From assembly GCF_017795745.1 (NCBI RefSeq), contig NZ_CP059067.1, positions 1,860,001 through 1,924,000 of the forward strand: a DNA stretch of 64,000 nucleotides, written 5' to 3'. Positions within the stretch are counted from its first letter, which is position 1; every line of letters begins with the position of its first letter. Source of the stretch: Rhizobacter sp. AJA081-3. GTDB lineage: Bacteria; Pseudomonadota; Gammaproteobacteria; Burkholderiales; Burkholderiaceae_C. The notes under the pieces were generated by a model. It was not told the DNA's origin, made no database searches, and worked only from the letters and a program-made list of their open reading frames with translations. Made by a program: the position numbers and the translations under genes. This document shows positions 10,759 through 19,206 of the stretch, in pieces.

Positions 10759-11093
10759 GAGGCTTCCCCCGATTGGGCTGCCGGAATGGCGCGCCATACG
10801 CTGCTGGCCACCAGCACCACGGTGACGAAAACGCCGGCCAGCGCGAGACCCAGCACCAGGCGCAGCTGCTGCACCCAGTCCGCGCCCGGCAGAACCCCGC
10901 CGAAGGCCAGCACCAGGATCAGCGAACCGGCCAGCGCCAGTACGTCGGCGGCCCTCAGCCAGAACTCGGCGCCGGTGTCGGTGCCGCATTGCGCGACGAG
11001 CACGCGCCGCGTGATGCCGCGCAGATACAGCAGCGCGGCACCCACAGTGCCCAGCGTCACGACCAGGCACACGAGGAAGAGGTCAAGGCTCAT
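10755..11093 (-). CDS. Small membrane protein, unknown function
   Basis: 112-residue protein with three hydrophobic segments: an N-terminal one from MSLDLFLVCLVVTLG, a middle one ALAGSLILVLAFGGV and a last one LVLGLALAGVFVTVVLVASS. The ATG at 11093 follows GGAGAATCTC, a fair ribosome-binding site. The stop overlaps the GTG of the next gene by 4 bp, so the two probably act together. Function unknown. Confidence 0.6.
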   Translation of the reverse strand: MSLDLFLVCLVVTLGTVGAALLYLRGITRRVLVAQCGTDTGAEFWLRAADVLALAGSLILVLAFGGVLPGADWVQQLRLVLGLALAGVFVTVVLVASSVWRAIPAAQSGEAS

Positions 11094-11131
11094 GAGATTC
11101 TCCTTGCGGTTGTGAAAGAAGGGGCGTGGCC

Positions 11132-11620
11132 TCAGGCACGCGGCTCGAGGCTGTCCGGCCGGCAGCTGCCGTGCGCGCAATGCGGCACGTGGCGCTGCTG
11201 GTGGCGCTGGGCGAACAGGCGCAGCACGCGCGGCGCCACCAGGTCCAGACCCAGGCGGCTGAGGGTGTGGCGGTGCGCCACCACCCAGGGGTACAGGCGC
11301 CGCGTGACGGGGCGCGTGAGCGGGTGTGCCCAGGCGCGCGCCAACCAGGGCGCGCCCACGGTGGCGTAGAGCAGCGCAATGGCATCCACGCCCCGGTGCC
11401 AATCGCCCAGCACGTCGCGCACGTGCATGGCGCCCAGCAGGTCTTCGCGCGTGAGGCCGGCGCTATGCATAGCCTCGTCGGCAAAGTCCGGCGCCGAGCA
11501 GTCCACCAGCGCGATATCGCCTTGCACGTCCAGTGCGTGGATCTCGCGCATCTCAGCGCTGCACAGGCCGCACTGGCCGTCGTAGTAGGCCGTCAGCAGC
11601 GCGGTACTTCGATTGCTCAT
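11132..11620 (-). CDS. DCC-family thiol-disulfide oxidoreductase-like protein (DUF393)
   Basis: 162 residues. The N-terminus shows the DUF393 signature YDGQCGLCSAEM, a DxxCxxC motif after a beta strand, followed by IHALDVQGDIALVDCSAPD. The family is named for its DCC box and has a thioredoxin-like prediction; substrates are unknown. ATG 11620 is preceded by GGAAGGAGAAGAAATT, a strong ribosome-binding site. An inverted repeat matching the one before the gbsR-like gene lies 21 bp upstream of the start, so this gene is probably controlled by that regulator. Confidence 0.8.
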   Translation of the reverse strand: MSNRSTALLTAYYDGQCGLCSAEMREIHALDVQGDIALVDCSAPDFADEAMHSAGLTREDLLGAMHVRDVLGDWHRGVDAIALLYATVGAPWLARAWAHPLTRPVTRRLYPWVVAHRHTLSRLGLDLVAPRVLRLFAQRHQQRHVPHCAHGSCRPDSLEPRA

Positions 11621-11641
11621 AATTTCTTCTCCTTCCATAAG

Positions 11642-11657
11642 TTCTGTAGGCACAGAA
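11642..11657. promoter_or_regulatory. Inverted-repeat operator upstream of the DCC gene
   Basis: TTCTGT-AGGC-ACAGAA, followed by ACAGTG. It has the same half-sites and the same 4-bp spacer as the repeat at 12285-12298, and sits 21 bp before the DCC start codon. It is a likely binding site of the GbsR/MarR-type protein encoded at 11680-12258. Confidence 0.65.
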
Positions 11658-11679
11658 ACAGTGCGGCAAAAAAAGGAGT

Positions 11680-12258
11680 TCAGGGCTTGCCCTTGCCGCG
11701 CAACAGGCCCTGGATCTTCGCGCCCAGCTTCATGATCTTCACCAGCGTCTCGGGCGGCAGGCGCAGCATCTCGTCCACCCAGACGGATGTGGTCTCCATC
11801 AGCACCAGCGTCTCGTTGATTCGTTGCCGGGAAACGGCGCTCTCGCGGGCCAGTTCCGGGTGCGCCAGGCAGTCGCGGAGAGCCTGGATGGTGGGCTCGA
11901 ACTCGCGCTGCTTGCGCCCGCGCACGATGGTGCGCAGAAGCTCCCACACATCGCCGGAGGTCTCGAAGTGGTCTCGGCGGTCGCCCAGCAGGTGCACGAC
12001 CTTGACCAAGCCCCAGCCTTGCAGCTCGCGCAGCGAGGTGCTGACGTTGGACCGCGCCACGCCCAGCTGCTCGCACAGTTCGTCCGCGTTCATGGGCCTG
12101 CCCGTGACGAATAGAAGCGCGTGGATCTGCGACATGGTGCGGTTCACGCCCCAGCGAGAACCCATCTCGCCCCAGTGCAGCACGAAGCGTTCGGTCACGG
12201 CCGGGAGGCGGGGCGCGGCAGGGGCATCGTCAGCGGTGGCGTCGGTGCGAGGGTTCAT
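11680..12258 (-). CDS. GbsR/MarR-family transcriptional regulator
   Basis: 192-residue DNA-binding protein with a winged-helix domain: FVLHWGEMGSRWGVNRTMSQIHALLF, then NADELCEQLGVARSNVSTSLRELQGWGLV (recognition helix around SNVSTSLREL) and the wing VHLLGDRRDHFETSGDVWELL. The C-terminal half is a helical dimerisation region. GbsR itself controls glycine-betaine synthesis; the ligand here is unknown. The gene has an inverted repeat 24 bp before its own start and another before the DCC gene, so autorepression plus control of the downstream group is likely. Confidence 0.85.
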   Translation of the reverse strand: MNPRTDATADDAPAAPRLPAVTERFVLHWGEMGSRWGVNRTMSQIHALLFVTGRPMNADELCEQLGVARSNVSTSLRELQGWGLVKVVHLLGDRRDHFETSGDVWELLRTIVRGRKQREFEPTIQALRDCLAHPELARESAVSRQRINETLVLMETTSVWVDEMLRLPPETLVKIMKLGAKIQGLLRGKGKP

Positions 12259-12282
12259 GACTGAAAGATACGCCTTTGGACA

Positions 12283-12300
12283 TTTCTGTCAAGACAGAAA
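12283..12300. promoter_or_regulatory. Inverted-repeat operator upstream of the gbsR-like gene
   Basis: Perfect palindrome TTTCTGTC-AA-GACAGAAA, followed by CAGTG. The core TTCTGT-N4-ACAGAA is identical in arm and spacer length to the site at 11642-11657. It lies 24 bp before the regulator start codon, a position suited to autorepression. Confidence 0.7.
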
Positions 12301-12821
12301 CAGTGGAAAGTGCTGAGGCGCCCGGTCGCCGCGCTGCGGCCGCGGTCAGGCGCTGAAGCGGTCGCGCGCGGCGCTTGGGCTCGGTACTGGCACCGTGAAT
12401 CGCGCACCGTCGCAGGTAGCTGCCGTTGGCATGAGCCAGCAGTGGAACGACCGTACTCATCTGCGGTGGTCGGCGAGAGTCGATCCTGAAGCGACGTTCT
12501 CTGTCCTGATCTCGTCGTCGCAGAGCTGCCGGTCGAACCCTTCACCGGGTCACGGAAGACGGCGCCGCTGCGGAGCGGCATGCACCGGCAAGCAGGAGTC
12601 GGTGCGATCCAGGCGTGAGCTGCGGCCTGGCACCGCGCGCGCTCACCAGCTCGGGAGCCCATCGTGCAAACGACCGGCCGACTTGCGCACGCGCGCCGTG
12701 CACGAAGTCGCATGCACTCCCGCCAATCTTCATGTGCCGGCCACGATTGCCGATATCCGTGCAACCATGGCCTTGTGGCAATCCGGGACGAAGCCCGTCA
12801 GGGGTTGCCTGGTCTCTCTGC
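12301..12821. other. Largely gene-free stretch before the hybrid kinase
   Basis: About 520 bp between the regulator operator and the kinase start. Overlapping frames exist on both strands, but none gives a recognisable protein. The frame of the downstream kinase is open through part of it; that extension is Arg/Pro/Cys-rich and looks non-coding. Confidence 0.5.
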
Positions 12822-14648
12822 ATGACTTCGATTCCAGCCACGCCACCGATGAAATCACCGCGTCTGATCGACGCGGAGATCGCGTTTGCCCGAGTGAGCG
12901 CCATCTACCGACTGGCACCGCAGCCCCAGGCCGGTGCCGTCGTCTTCTCGCTGGTGGTGGCGTATGCCATGTGGGCGCACATCAGCCCGGCCTGGGTTCT
13001 CGGCTGGCTGCTGGCGCGGCTTGCCATCAGCGCCGTGCGGGTCACCGAGACTGGGCGCTTCGAGCGGGATCCTGTGCGAGCGCAGCGGCTGGGGTACTGG
13101 CAGGCGCGATTCGATGTGCTGATCACGCTCGACAACTTGTGCTGGTGCGTGATTGCGCTGGTGTTCGTGCCGGCCGTGCGGGACACCATGCTGGGCGCGC
13201 TGCTGTTCGCCAGCGTGCTTTGCATCACGGCGATCGGCGTGTTCATCCTGGTCAGCAGCATGCGCACGGCGATGCTGAATTTTCTGACGATTCTGCTGCC
13301 GGTCATGGGGCACGCGCTCTGGTCGGGACACGAGGACGCTTGGATCGTGGTGGCCTGCTTGCTCGTCTATGGCGCGGTGCTCACGCAAGAAAGCTGGCGC
13401 AGCTGCCGCGACTGGACGGACATGACCCGCCTGCGCCTCGAGGCCTCGTCGGTTGCGGCCGCGCGCGAGCAGGCGCGCCAGGTGGCAGTGGAGGCGAGCC
13501 AAGCCAAGAGCCGCTTCCTGGCCAACATGAGCCACGAGATCCGTACGCCCATGAACGGCATCCTCGGAATGTCGGAACTGCTGCAGGCCACCCGGCTGGA
13601 TGCCACTCAAGCGCGGTACGCCCAGGCCCTCTCGACGGCGGCCCATGCCTTGCACGACCTGCTGGGCGACATCCTCGACCTGTCCAAGATCGAGGAGGGC
13701 AAGGTCGGGCTCGAGCGCGTGGACTTCGACCCGGCGCAATTGCTCGCGGGCGTGGCGGCGATCTACCGTGAGCTCGGCCTGGCGCGCGGCGTGTCGGTTC
13801 AGACCGCGATCGCGTTCGACGCACTGCCAAGGGTCAGCGGTGACCCCACGCGGCTGAGGCAGGTCGTGACGAACCTGCTGGGCAATGCGCTCAAGTTCAC
13901 GAGCACCGGGAGCGTCACCTTGCGCGCCGAGCCCGCAGCGCGGCCCGACGGGGACGGCCGCCCTTGGATCCGGGTGTCGGTGCAGGACTCCGGGATCGGC
14001 ATGACGTCCGAGCAGATGGCCCAGCTCTTCCAGCGCTTCTCGCAGGCCGATAGTTCCACCACCCGCCGGTTCGGCGGCAGCGGGCTCGGTCTCGTGATCT
14101 GCAAGCACCTGGTAGAGCTGATGGGCGGCTCGATCCATGCCGACAGTGCGCCAGGGCGCGGCAGCACCTTCTGGTTCGACGTGCCGCTGGAAGCGGCGCT
14201 CGACCCCGTATCCACTGCGGTAGCGACTACCGCGTCGCCTGTGGCTGAAACCAGCCCGGTCGAGCCGCGTCCGGCGCGCGTTCTTGTCGTAGAGGACAAC
14301 CCCGTCAACTGCATGGTGGTGCAGGCCATGCTCGAGCGGCTGGGCATGACGGTGACGCTGGCCAACGACGGCGCCCAGGCGGTGGCGGCCATTCAGGCGC
14401 AGGAGATCGACGTGGTGCTCATGGATTGCCAGATGCCGGTCATGGATGGCTACGAGGCGACGCGACGGATTCGATCGTCAGGGCACCCGCGCGCTCAGGT
14501 GCCCATCATCGCGTTGACGGCGCACGCGCTCGCGGAGGACCGTCAGCGCTGCGACGTGGCAGGAATGAATGACTACCTGCCCAAGCCGGTCACCGGTGAA
14601 GCGCTGGCCCGTGTTCTGCAGCGGCATCTGGGCTCCCGCTGTCCCTGA
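12822..14648 (+). CDS. Hybrid sensor histidine kinase/response regulator
   Basis: About 608 residues. The N-terminal 190 residues hold some six hydrophobic segments in pairs ([47 protein letters not shown]), a membrane sensor of MASE-like appearance. A HisKA domain follows with phospho-acceptor H238 ([15 protein letters not shown]). The HATPase domain has the N box NLLGNALKF and G boxes DSGIGM and GGSGLGL. The C-terminal receiver domain has acceptor D535 ([11 protein letters not shown]) and PKPV. ATG 12822 or 12849 could start translation; neither has a good ribosome-binding site. No HPt domain or partner is adjacent. Confidence 0.85.
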   Translation: MTSIPATPPMKSPRLIDAEIAFARVSAIYRLAPQPQAGAVVFSLVVAYAMWAHISPAWVLGWLLARLAISAVRVTETGRFERDPVRAQRLGYWQARFDVLITLDNLCWCVIALVFVPAVRDTMLGALLFASVLCITAIGVFILVSSMRTAMLNFLTILLPVMGHALWSGHEDAWIVVACLLVYGAVLTQESWRSCRDWTDMTRLRLEASSVAAAREQARQVAVEASQAKSRFLANMSHEIRTPMNGILGMSELLQATRLDATQARYAQALSTAAHALHDLLGDILDLSKIEEGKVGLERVDFDPAQLLAGVAAIYRELGLARGVSVQTAIAFDALPRVSGDPTRLRQVVTNLLGNALKFTSTGSVTLRAEPAARPDGDGRPWIRVSVQDSGIGMTSEQMAQLFQRFSQADSSTTRRFGGSGLGLVICKHLVELMGGSIHADSAPGRGSTFWFDVPLEAALDPVSTAVATTASPVAETSPVEPRPARVLVVEDNPVNCMVVQAMLERLGMTVTLANDGAQAVAAIQAQEIDVVLMDCQMPVMDGYEATRRIRSSGHPRAQVPIIALTAHALAEDRQRCDVAGMNDYLPKPVTGEALARVLQRHLGSRCP

Positions 14649-14783
14649 TCCCTGCAGCGTGCGGCAGCTCCGCTGGCCGCGTCCTGCATCAAGTACGTCA
14701 CGCCACTCACGCCGAGTCCGCCTTCGCCGACGCCGCCGGCTGCCCAACGCGACGGTTCCGGCGTGCGACGTCGCCTCGGCCGC

Positions 14784-15152
14784 TCAAGCCTTCACTTCGA
14801 CCACCGGTTCGAAGCCGCCGAAGATCATGCGCTTGCCGTCGAAGGGCATGGGCGGGTTGCCGGGCGTGGACGGATCCATGCGCGGGTCTTCCATCATCTT
14901 CTTCATGGCGGCGTCGCGCGTGGCCTTGTCCGGCCATTCGACCCACGAAAAGGCCACCGTCTCCTCGGCCGTGGCCTGGACTGCGCGGCGGAAATCGGTG
15001 ACTTTGCCGTCGGGGACGTCGTCGCCCCAGCCCTCGATCACACGGATCGCGCCCAGCTCGATGAATATCGGGTCGAGTTGGCGCGCGTGCTCGATGAACT
15101 TCTGCTTGTTGGCCGTGGGAACCGCGATCACGAAACCGTCTATGTAGGACAT
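14784..15152 (-). CDS. DUF1428 domain-containing protein
   Basis: 122-residue small protein of the dimeric alpha/beta-barrel type: MSYIDGFVIAVPTANKQKFIEHA, EGWGDDVPDGKVTDFRRAV, FSWVEWPDKATRDAAMKKMMED and FDGKRMIFGGFEPVVE. These segments fit DUF1428 (YbaA-like) proteins, whose function is unknown. Start ATG 15152 follows CAGGAGTGAAGAC, a good ribosome-binding site. Confidence 0.85.
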   Translation of the reverse strand: MSYIDGFVIAVPTANKQKFIEHARQLDPIFIELGAIRVIEGWGDDVPDGKVTDFRRAVQATAEETVAFSWVEWPDKATRDAAMKKMMEDPRMDPSTPGNPPMPFDGKRMIFGGFEPVVEVKA

Positions 15153-15451
15153 GTCTTCACTCCTGTGGGGTCGACCGGTCGGCGCGCCCGCCTGAGGGCG
15201 CCTCGCATGCCATCGACGAACGAGCGTACGCCAGATCGACAGGCCTTTACGGCAGGAGGAAATGCGCCCCCTGGCGGCGCTGGACGGCGATGGTGTCGAA
15301 CGGGGGATCAAGGCCGCCGGCAGGACCTCCGATGCCCTTGGTCTCAGGCCGAGGGACGCTGCCTCCGGGAGTGGGCGGGTCGGCGAAGCTGTATGTTCAA
15401 GTGGCCAGGGAATGGCGCCCGAAAGCGGCCTGGCGGAGCCGTGTCGAGTGC
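15153..15451. other. Intergenic stretch, nothing recognised
   Basis: 299 bp between the DUF1428 start and the DUF202 stop. Open frames on both strands are low-complexity shadows. No RNA gene or repeat was seen. Confidence 0.4.
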
Positions 15452-15820
15452 TTACCCGCTGGTCACGAAGTGGATGGCCAAGGCGAGCGCCACCAGCGCC
15501 AGCAGAAAATTCAGCCACACCCCCATGCCCGTCCAGTAGCCGCGCGGTATCTCCTTCTCGCCCAGGCCGCGAACGACAGTTCGGAACTGCAGTGCGGACG
15601 TGACCGCAACGAGGGCGCCGATCAGCAGCAGTCCGACACCCAGCCACAGCGAGAAGCCTCGCTGAGACAGGCTCAAGGGCTGGTTGCCGACCATGCGCAG
15701 GAACAGGCCGAAACGTTCGACCACGAAGCCGAAGCCCATCAGGGCGATGGCCGTGCGCTGCCAGGCCAGCAGGGTGCGCTCCGCGGCGAACAGCACGCGG
15801 GGGTCGTCGAGGTAGGACAT
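15452..15820 (-). CDS. DUF202 family small membrane protein
   Basis: 122 residues. The DUF202 signature DPRVLFAAERTLLAWQRTAIALMGFGFVVERF is at the N-terminus. Three hydrophobic helices follow the family pattern (ALMGFGFVV, LWLGVGLLLIGALVAV, WLNFLLALVALALAIHFV). The role is unknown. It lies 61 bp downstream of the HdrD-like gene and in the same direction, so it may be the last gene of the soe operon. Confidence 0.8.
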   Translation of the reverse strand: MSYLDDPRVLFAAERTLLAWQRTAIALMGFGFVVERFGLFLRMVGNQPLSLSQRGFSLWLGVGLLLIGALVAVTSALQFRTVVRGLGEKEIPRGYWTGMGVWLNFLLALVALALAIHFVTSG

Positions 15821-15881
15821 GCAGGCGCTTCCCGGGCGGGTGACGCGCCTGCGTCCCTCGGGGATCGCGAGCGCGTCGTGG

Positions 15882-17189
15882 CTAGTCGGCCAGATTGTCG
15901 GCGACCAGCTCGAGCAGGCTTTCGGGGCGCTTTTGCCACGACGCGTGCTTGGCACCCATCTCTAGCGTGATGCGGCACTGCCCGCAACTGGTGACGAAGC
16001 GCTGGGCTCCGGTCGCCTCGACCTGCTGGCGCTTGAGCTCGAAGACCTTGTGGCGCAGCGGCGTGGCGCGCTGGTTCGACACCACGCCTCCACCGCCGCC
16101 GCAGCACAGGCCCGCGGTGCCGTGGTCCTGCAGCTCGCGAAGCTCGAAGCCGAGTGCGGCGAGAACTCGCCGCGCCGCCGCTTCCAGCCCGCCGCGGCGC
16201 ACGATCTGGCAGGGGTCGTGGAAGGTCGCCGTCTCGCCGATCGGATGGACACGGATGCGCCCGTCGGCGAGCAGTTCGTCGAGGAACTCGGTCATGTGGA
16301 TGATGCGCACCGGCAAGGCCTGCCCGTACCACTTGGCCGCTTCCCAGCGCGCCGCCCCGTAGGCATGGCCGCATTCGGGCAGCAGCACGGTCTTCGCGCC
16401 GATCTTCACCGCGGTGTCGATCAGCGAGCGGGTGAGCCGCTCCTGCAGTTCGAGGTCGCCGTTGTTGAAGCCGATGTTCGAGGCGTCGAAGCCGGCCTGG
16501 TGCATGGTCCAGCTGGCGCCGATGCGATTCAGGATCTTCGCCGCGTCGGCCAGCGACTTGGTGTGTTCGCCCAGCTCGGCCGGCGCCGCCGTGACCAGGA
16601 TGTCGGCGCGCGCCAGGTCGCAGGGGATCGGCACGCCATGCTCGTCAGCCACCTCGGCCAGGATGTCCGGCAGATCTTCGCCCGGCGTGGCGGTGCTGCC
16701 CCACTGGCGTGCCGTACGGTCCATCAGCGCCATGCGCTCGGGCACCAGGCCGGCCTTGAACATGCCGTGCCGCGCCACCTTCACCAGCTCGGCGATGTCG
16801 ATGCCCATCGGGCAGGCCGTCGTGCAGCGCCCGCACATCGTGCAGGAGTCGTAGAGCAGCTCCTGCCACTGCTCCAGCTCGTCGATGGTCGGCTTCTTGG
16901 CGATCCCGAGTGCGCGCCACAGCGGCGCGAACGGGCTGACCTCGTGCAGGTAGGCGCGGCGCAGCGGCTCGAGCTTGCGGATGGGCGTGTACTTCGGGTC
17001 GCCGGTGGTGATGCGGAAGTGGCAGGCATCGGCGCACAGGCCGCAGCGCACGCAGGACTCCAGATGCAGCGAGGCGGTGACGCCGAACTCGCGCACGAAG
17101 CTGCCGATGGCGGCATCGACGCGGGCCGCATCGTCCTGCTCGCCCTGGCGATCGAAGGCCGGCGTCGCCGTGGCGGTCGTGGCGCTCAT
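15882..17189 (-). CDS. HdrD/DsrK-like iron-sulfur protein with CCG domain
   Basis: 435-residue cytoplasmic electron-transfer protein. Two [4Fe-4S] motifs lie at C46/C49/C52/C56 (CVRCGLCADAC) and C116/C119/C122/C126 (CTMCGRCTTAC). The C-terminal half has the heterodisulfide-reductase CCG arrangement (HDPC ... LCCGGGGG ... SCGQC) that in HdrD and DsrK binds the catalytic [4Fe-4S] cluster, plus PECGHAYG. ATG 17189 overlaps the stop of the upstream membrane subunit as TGATG. Together they resemble a second DsrMK-type quinone-linked module beside SQR, distinct from dsrK at 37570. Substrate unknown. Confidence 0.85.
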   Translation of the reverse strand: MSATTATATPAFDRQGEQDDAARVDAAIGSFVREFGVTASLHLESCVRCGLCADACHFRITTGDPKYTPIRKLEPLRRAYLHEVSPFAPLWRALGIAKKPTIDELEQWQELLYDSCTMCGRCTTACPMGIDIAELVKVARHGMFKAGLVPERMALMDRTARQWGSTATPGEDLPDILAEVADEHGVPIPCDLARADILVTAAPAELGEHTKSLADAAKILNRIGASWTMHQAGFDASNIGFNNGDLELQERLTRSLIDTAVKIGAKTVLLPECGHAYGAARWEAAKWYGQALPVRIIHMTEFLDELLADGRIRVHPIGETATFHDPCQIVRRGGLEAAARRVLAALGFELRELQDHGTAGLCCGGGGGVVSNQRATPLRHKVFELKRQQVEATGAQRFVTSCGQCRITLEMGAKHASWQKRPESLLELVADNLAD

Positions 17190-17869
17190 CACTGCACCCC
17201 GCGATGGCTGAAGCGCACGCCTGTGGCGCCGCGCGAGAAGGCGAACAGCACCGCATGCATCAGCTTGCCGAACGGAAACCACAGCAGCAGCAGCTCCAGC
17301 GTCAGCAGGTGAACTGCCAGCGGGACGTCGTACAGCACGCGATGGCGCGCCAGGATTGCCTCGGAAGGCTCGCCAGCCACTGCCATGCCGGTGATGAAGG
17401 GCAGGAAGGTGATCGTCCAGGTGATGTAGTCGTCGGCGATCGAGATGCGGCGGCGGACCGGGTCGTTGATGCGCATCGCCAGCGCCATCAGCAGCGCGAC
17501 GATGGTGATGCTGGCCGACAGGTACATCACCGGGTCGGGCAGGGCCGGCCAGGACAGGCCGGTCAGCCGCTCGACGAAGGCGATGTGCGGCGCATAGCCG
17601 AAGAACACCACGGCCAAGCCGACGTGGAAGACGTAGCCGTTCACGGCGATGAAGCGTGCGCCGTGCAGGAACTCGGGCCGCGGCCACATGGCGCGCAGGT
17701 TGGCGTGCAGCGCGCCGGCCAGTCGGGACGGCGCACCTTCGCGCGCCGGCGAGAGATCCGGCAGGCGAGGGCGCATCAGGATGCCCACCAGCCGCCACAG
17801 CGTGCCGGCCACGAACACCGCCAGCGAGGCGTAGAGCGCCGGGCCGCGAGCGAACTCGAGCAAGGTCAT
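17189..17869 (-). CDS. NarI/DsrM-like membrane subunit
   Basis: 226-residue inner-membrane protein with about five helices. Histidines in or near helices (FHVGLAVVFFGYAPHI, VHLLTLELLLLWFPFGKLMHA) fit the haem-b ligands of NarI/DsrM-type subunits that exchange electrons with quinone. It is coupled by TGATG overlap to the HdrD-like gene and follows the SQR gene by 16 bp. The pair probably moves electrons between quinone and a cytoplasmic thiol or disulfide partner. Confidence 0.8.
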   Translation of the reverse strand: MTLLEFARGPALYASLAVFVAGTLWRLVGILMRPRLPDLSPAREGAPSRLAGALHANLRAMWPRPEFLHGARFIAVNGYVFHVGLAVVFFGYAPHIAFVERLTGLSWPALPDPVMYLSASITIVALLMALAMRINDPVRRRISIADDYITWTITFLPFITGMAVAGEPSEAILARHRVLYDVPLAVHLLTLELLLLWFPFGKLMHAVLFAFSRGATGVRFSHRGVQ

Positions 17870-17885
17870 GGCATGGCCCTCGCGC

Positions 17886-19166
17886 CTAGCGGTGGTCGGT
17901 CAGGCGCACGATGCCAAGCGCCTTGAGCACGTACTTCTCGTAGACCGGGTCGGTGTTGCCGGTCTTCATCTTGCGAATGAAGTACTTCTCGAAGGCGATC
18001 TTGGCGTAGTGCACCCACTTGCCCTTCTTGAACCAGTTGACGTTGCGCGGCGGGATCTGCGGCAGCGCCACGAAGGCCGCGCCGGTGTCGCCCATGTCGG
18101 CCAGGCAGATCGCGTTCCAGGTGCCCTTGGCGGTGGCGGGCTTGCCAGCGAGTTCGTCGGCGATGTTGTGGGCGATGGCGGTCACCATCGTCTCGATCAT
18201 GTAGCCGGTCTTGGGCGCGCCGCTGGCCACCGGCGTCACTTCCACCGGCGGGATCGCCACGCACACGCCGGCCGAGAAGATGTTGCGGTACTTCTTGCTG
18301 CGCTGGTGCTCGTCGATCAGCACGAAGCCGCGCGGGTTGCACATGTCGGCCACCGCAGCCACCGGGTCGACGCCCTTGAAGGCGGGCAGCATCATGGCCA
18401 GCTTGAAGGCGACCTCGTGCTCCTTGTAGACCTGGCCGTGGTCGTCGAGCTGCGTGGTGAACAGCTTGCCGGCCTCCACCTTGGTGGTCTTGGCGTTGGT
18501 GATCCACTTGATGTCGTGGCCGCGCAGCTCGCTCTCGAGCATCGACTTGCTGTCGCCCACGCCGCCCAAGCCGAGGTGGCCGATGTAGGGTTCCGCCGTC
18601 ACGAAGGTCATCGGCACCTTGTGGCGCAGCTTTCGCTTGCGCAGGTCCGCGTCGAGGATGAAGGCGAACTCGTAGGCCGGGCCGAAGCAGCTCGCGCCAG
18701 GCATGGCGCCGACCACGATCGGCCCGGGCGCCTCGAGGAATTTCTGGTAGTCCTGCCAGAACATCTCGGCGTGGCCGACGGTGCACACCGAGTGCGTGTG
18801 TCCGCCGTGCGGGCCGGCGCCGGGCACCTCGTCGAAGCTGAGCTTCGGGCCGGTGGTGATGACCAGGTAGTCGTAGTCCAGGGTCTGGCCACCCTCCATC
18901 GTCAGCCGGTTCGCTGCAGGGTCGATCGCCGCCACCGGCTTGCCGACGAACGCGATGCCCTTGCGCTCGAGCAGCGGAGCGATCGGCAGCGTGATCGATT
19001 CGCGGTCGCGCCAGCCCACCGCCACCCAGGGGTTGGATGGCGTGAACTGGAAGAAGTCGGTGGCGTTCACCACGGTGACCTGGTGCTCCTTGGGCAGGAG
19101 CGAGCGCAGCTCGTAGGCCGCGGGCATCCCGCCGATGCCCGCACCCATGACGACGACATGTGCCAT
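17886..19166 (-). CDS. sqr: Sulfide:quinone oxidoreductase-like flavoprotein
   Basis: 426-residue FAD protein. The Rossmann motif VVMGAGIGGMPAAYEL is at the N-terminus, and the three redox cysteines expected of SQR are at C128 (HSVCTVGH), C160 (GASCFGPAYEF) and C302 (AGVCVAIPP). The first two match the numbering I recall for Acidithiobacillus SQR. The C-terminal stretch GYMIETMVTAIAHNIADEL and a basic helix suit membrane association. SQR oxidises sulfide to polysulfide or sulfane sulfur and reduces quinone. It sits between a FadL-like porin and the NarI/HdrD-like pair. Confidence 0.85.
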   Translation of the reverse strand: MAHVVVMGAGIGGMPAAYELRSLLPKEHQVTVVNATDFFQFTPSNPWVAVGWRDRESITLPIAPLLERKGIAFVGKPVAAIDPAANRLTMEGGQTLDYDYLVITTGPKLSFDEVPGAGPHGGHTHSVCTVGHAEMFWQDYQKFLEAPGPIVVGAMPGASCFGPAYEFAFILDADLRKRKLRHKVPMTFVTAEPYIGHLGLGGVGDSKSMLESELRGHDIKWITNAKTTKVEAGKLFTTQLDDHGQVYKEHEVAFKLAMMLPAFKGVDPVAAVADMCNPRGFVLIDEHQRSKKYRNIFSAGVCVAIPPVEVTPVASGAPKTGYMIETMVTAIAHNIADELAGKPATAKGTWNAICLADMGDTGAAFVALPQIPPRNVNWFKKGKWVHYAKIAFEKYFIRKMKTGNTDPVYEKYVLKALGIVRLTDHR

Positions 19167-19206
19167 GACTTGTCTCCTTGGCGTCCGATGCGCGACGCGA
19201 GTCGGT

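Noticed and set aside
10324-15820. Mobile-element origin of the 10-15.8 kb accessory stretch
   Set aside because: No transposase, integrase, terminal repeats or target duplication were found, and composition looks like the rest of the window.
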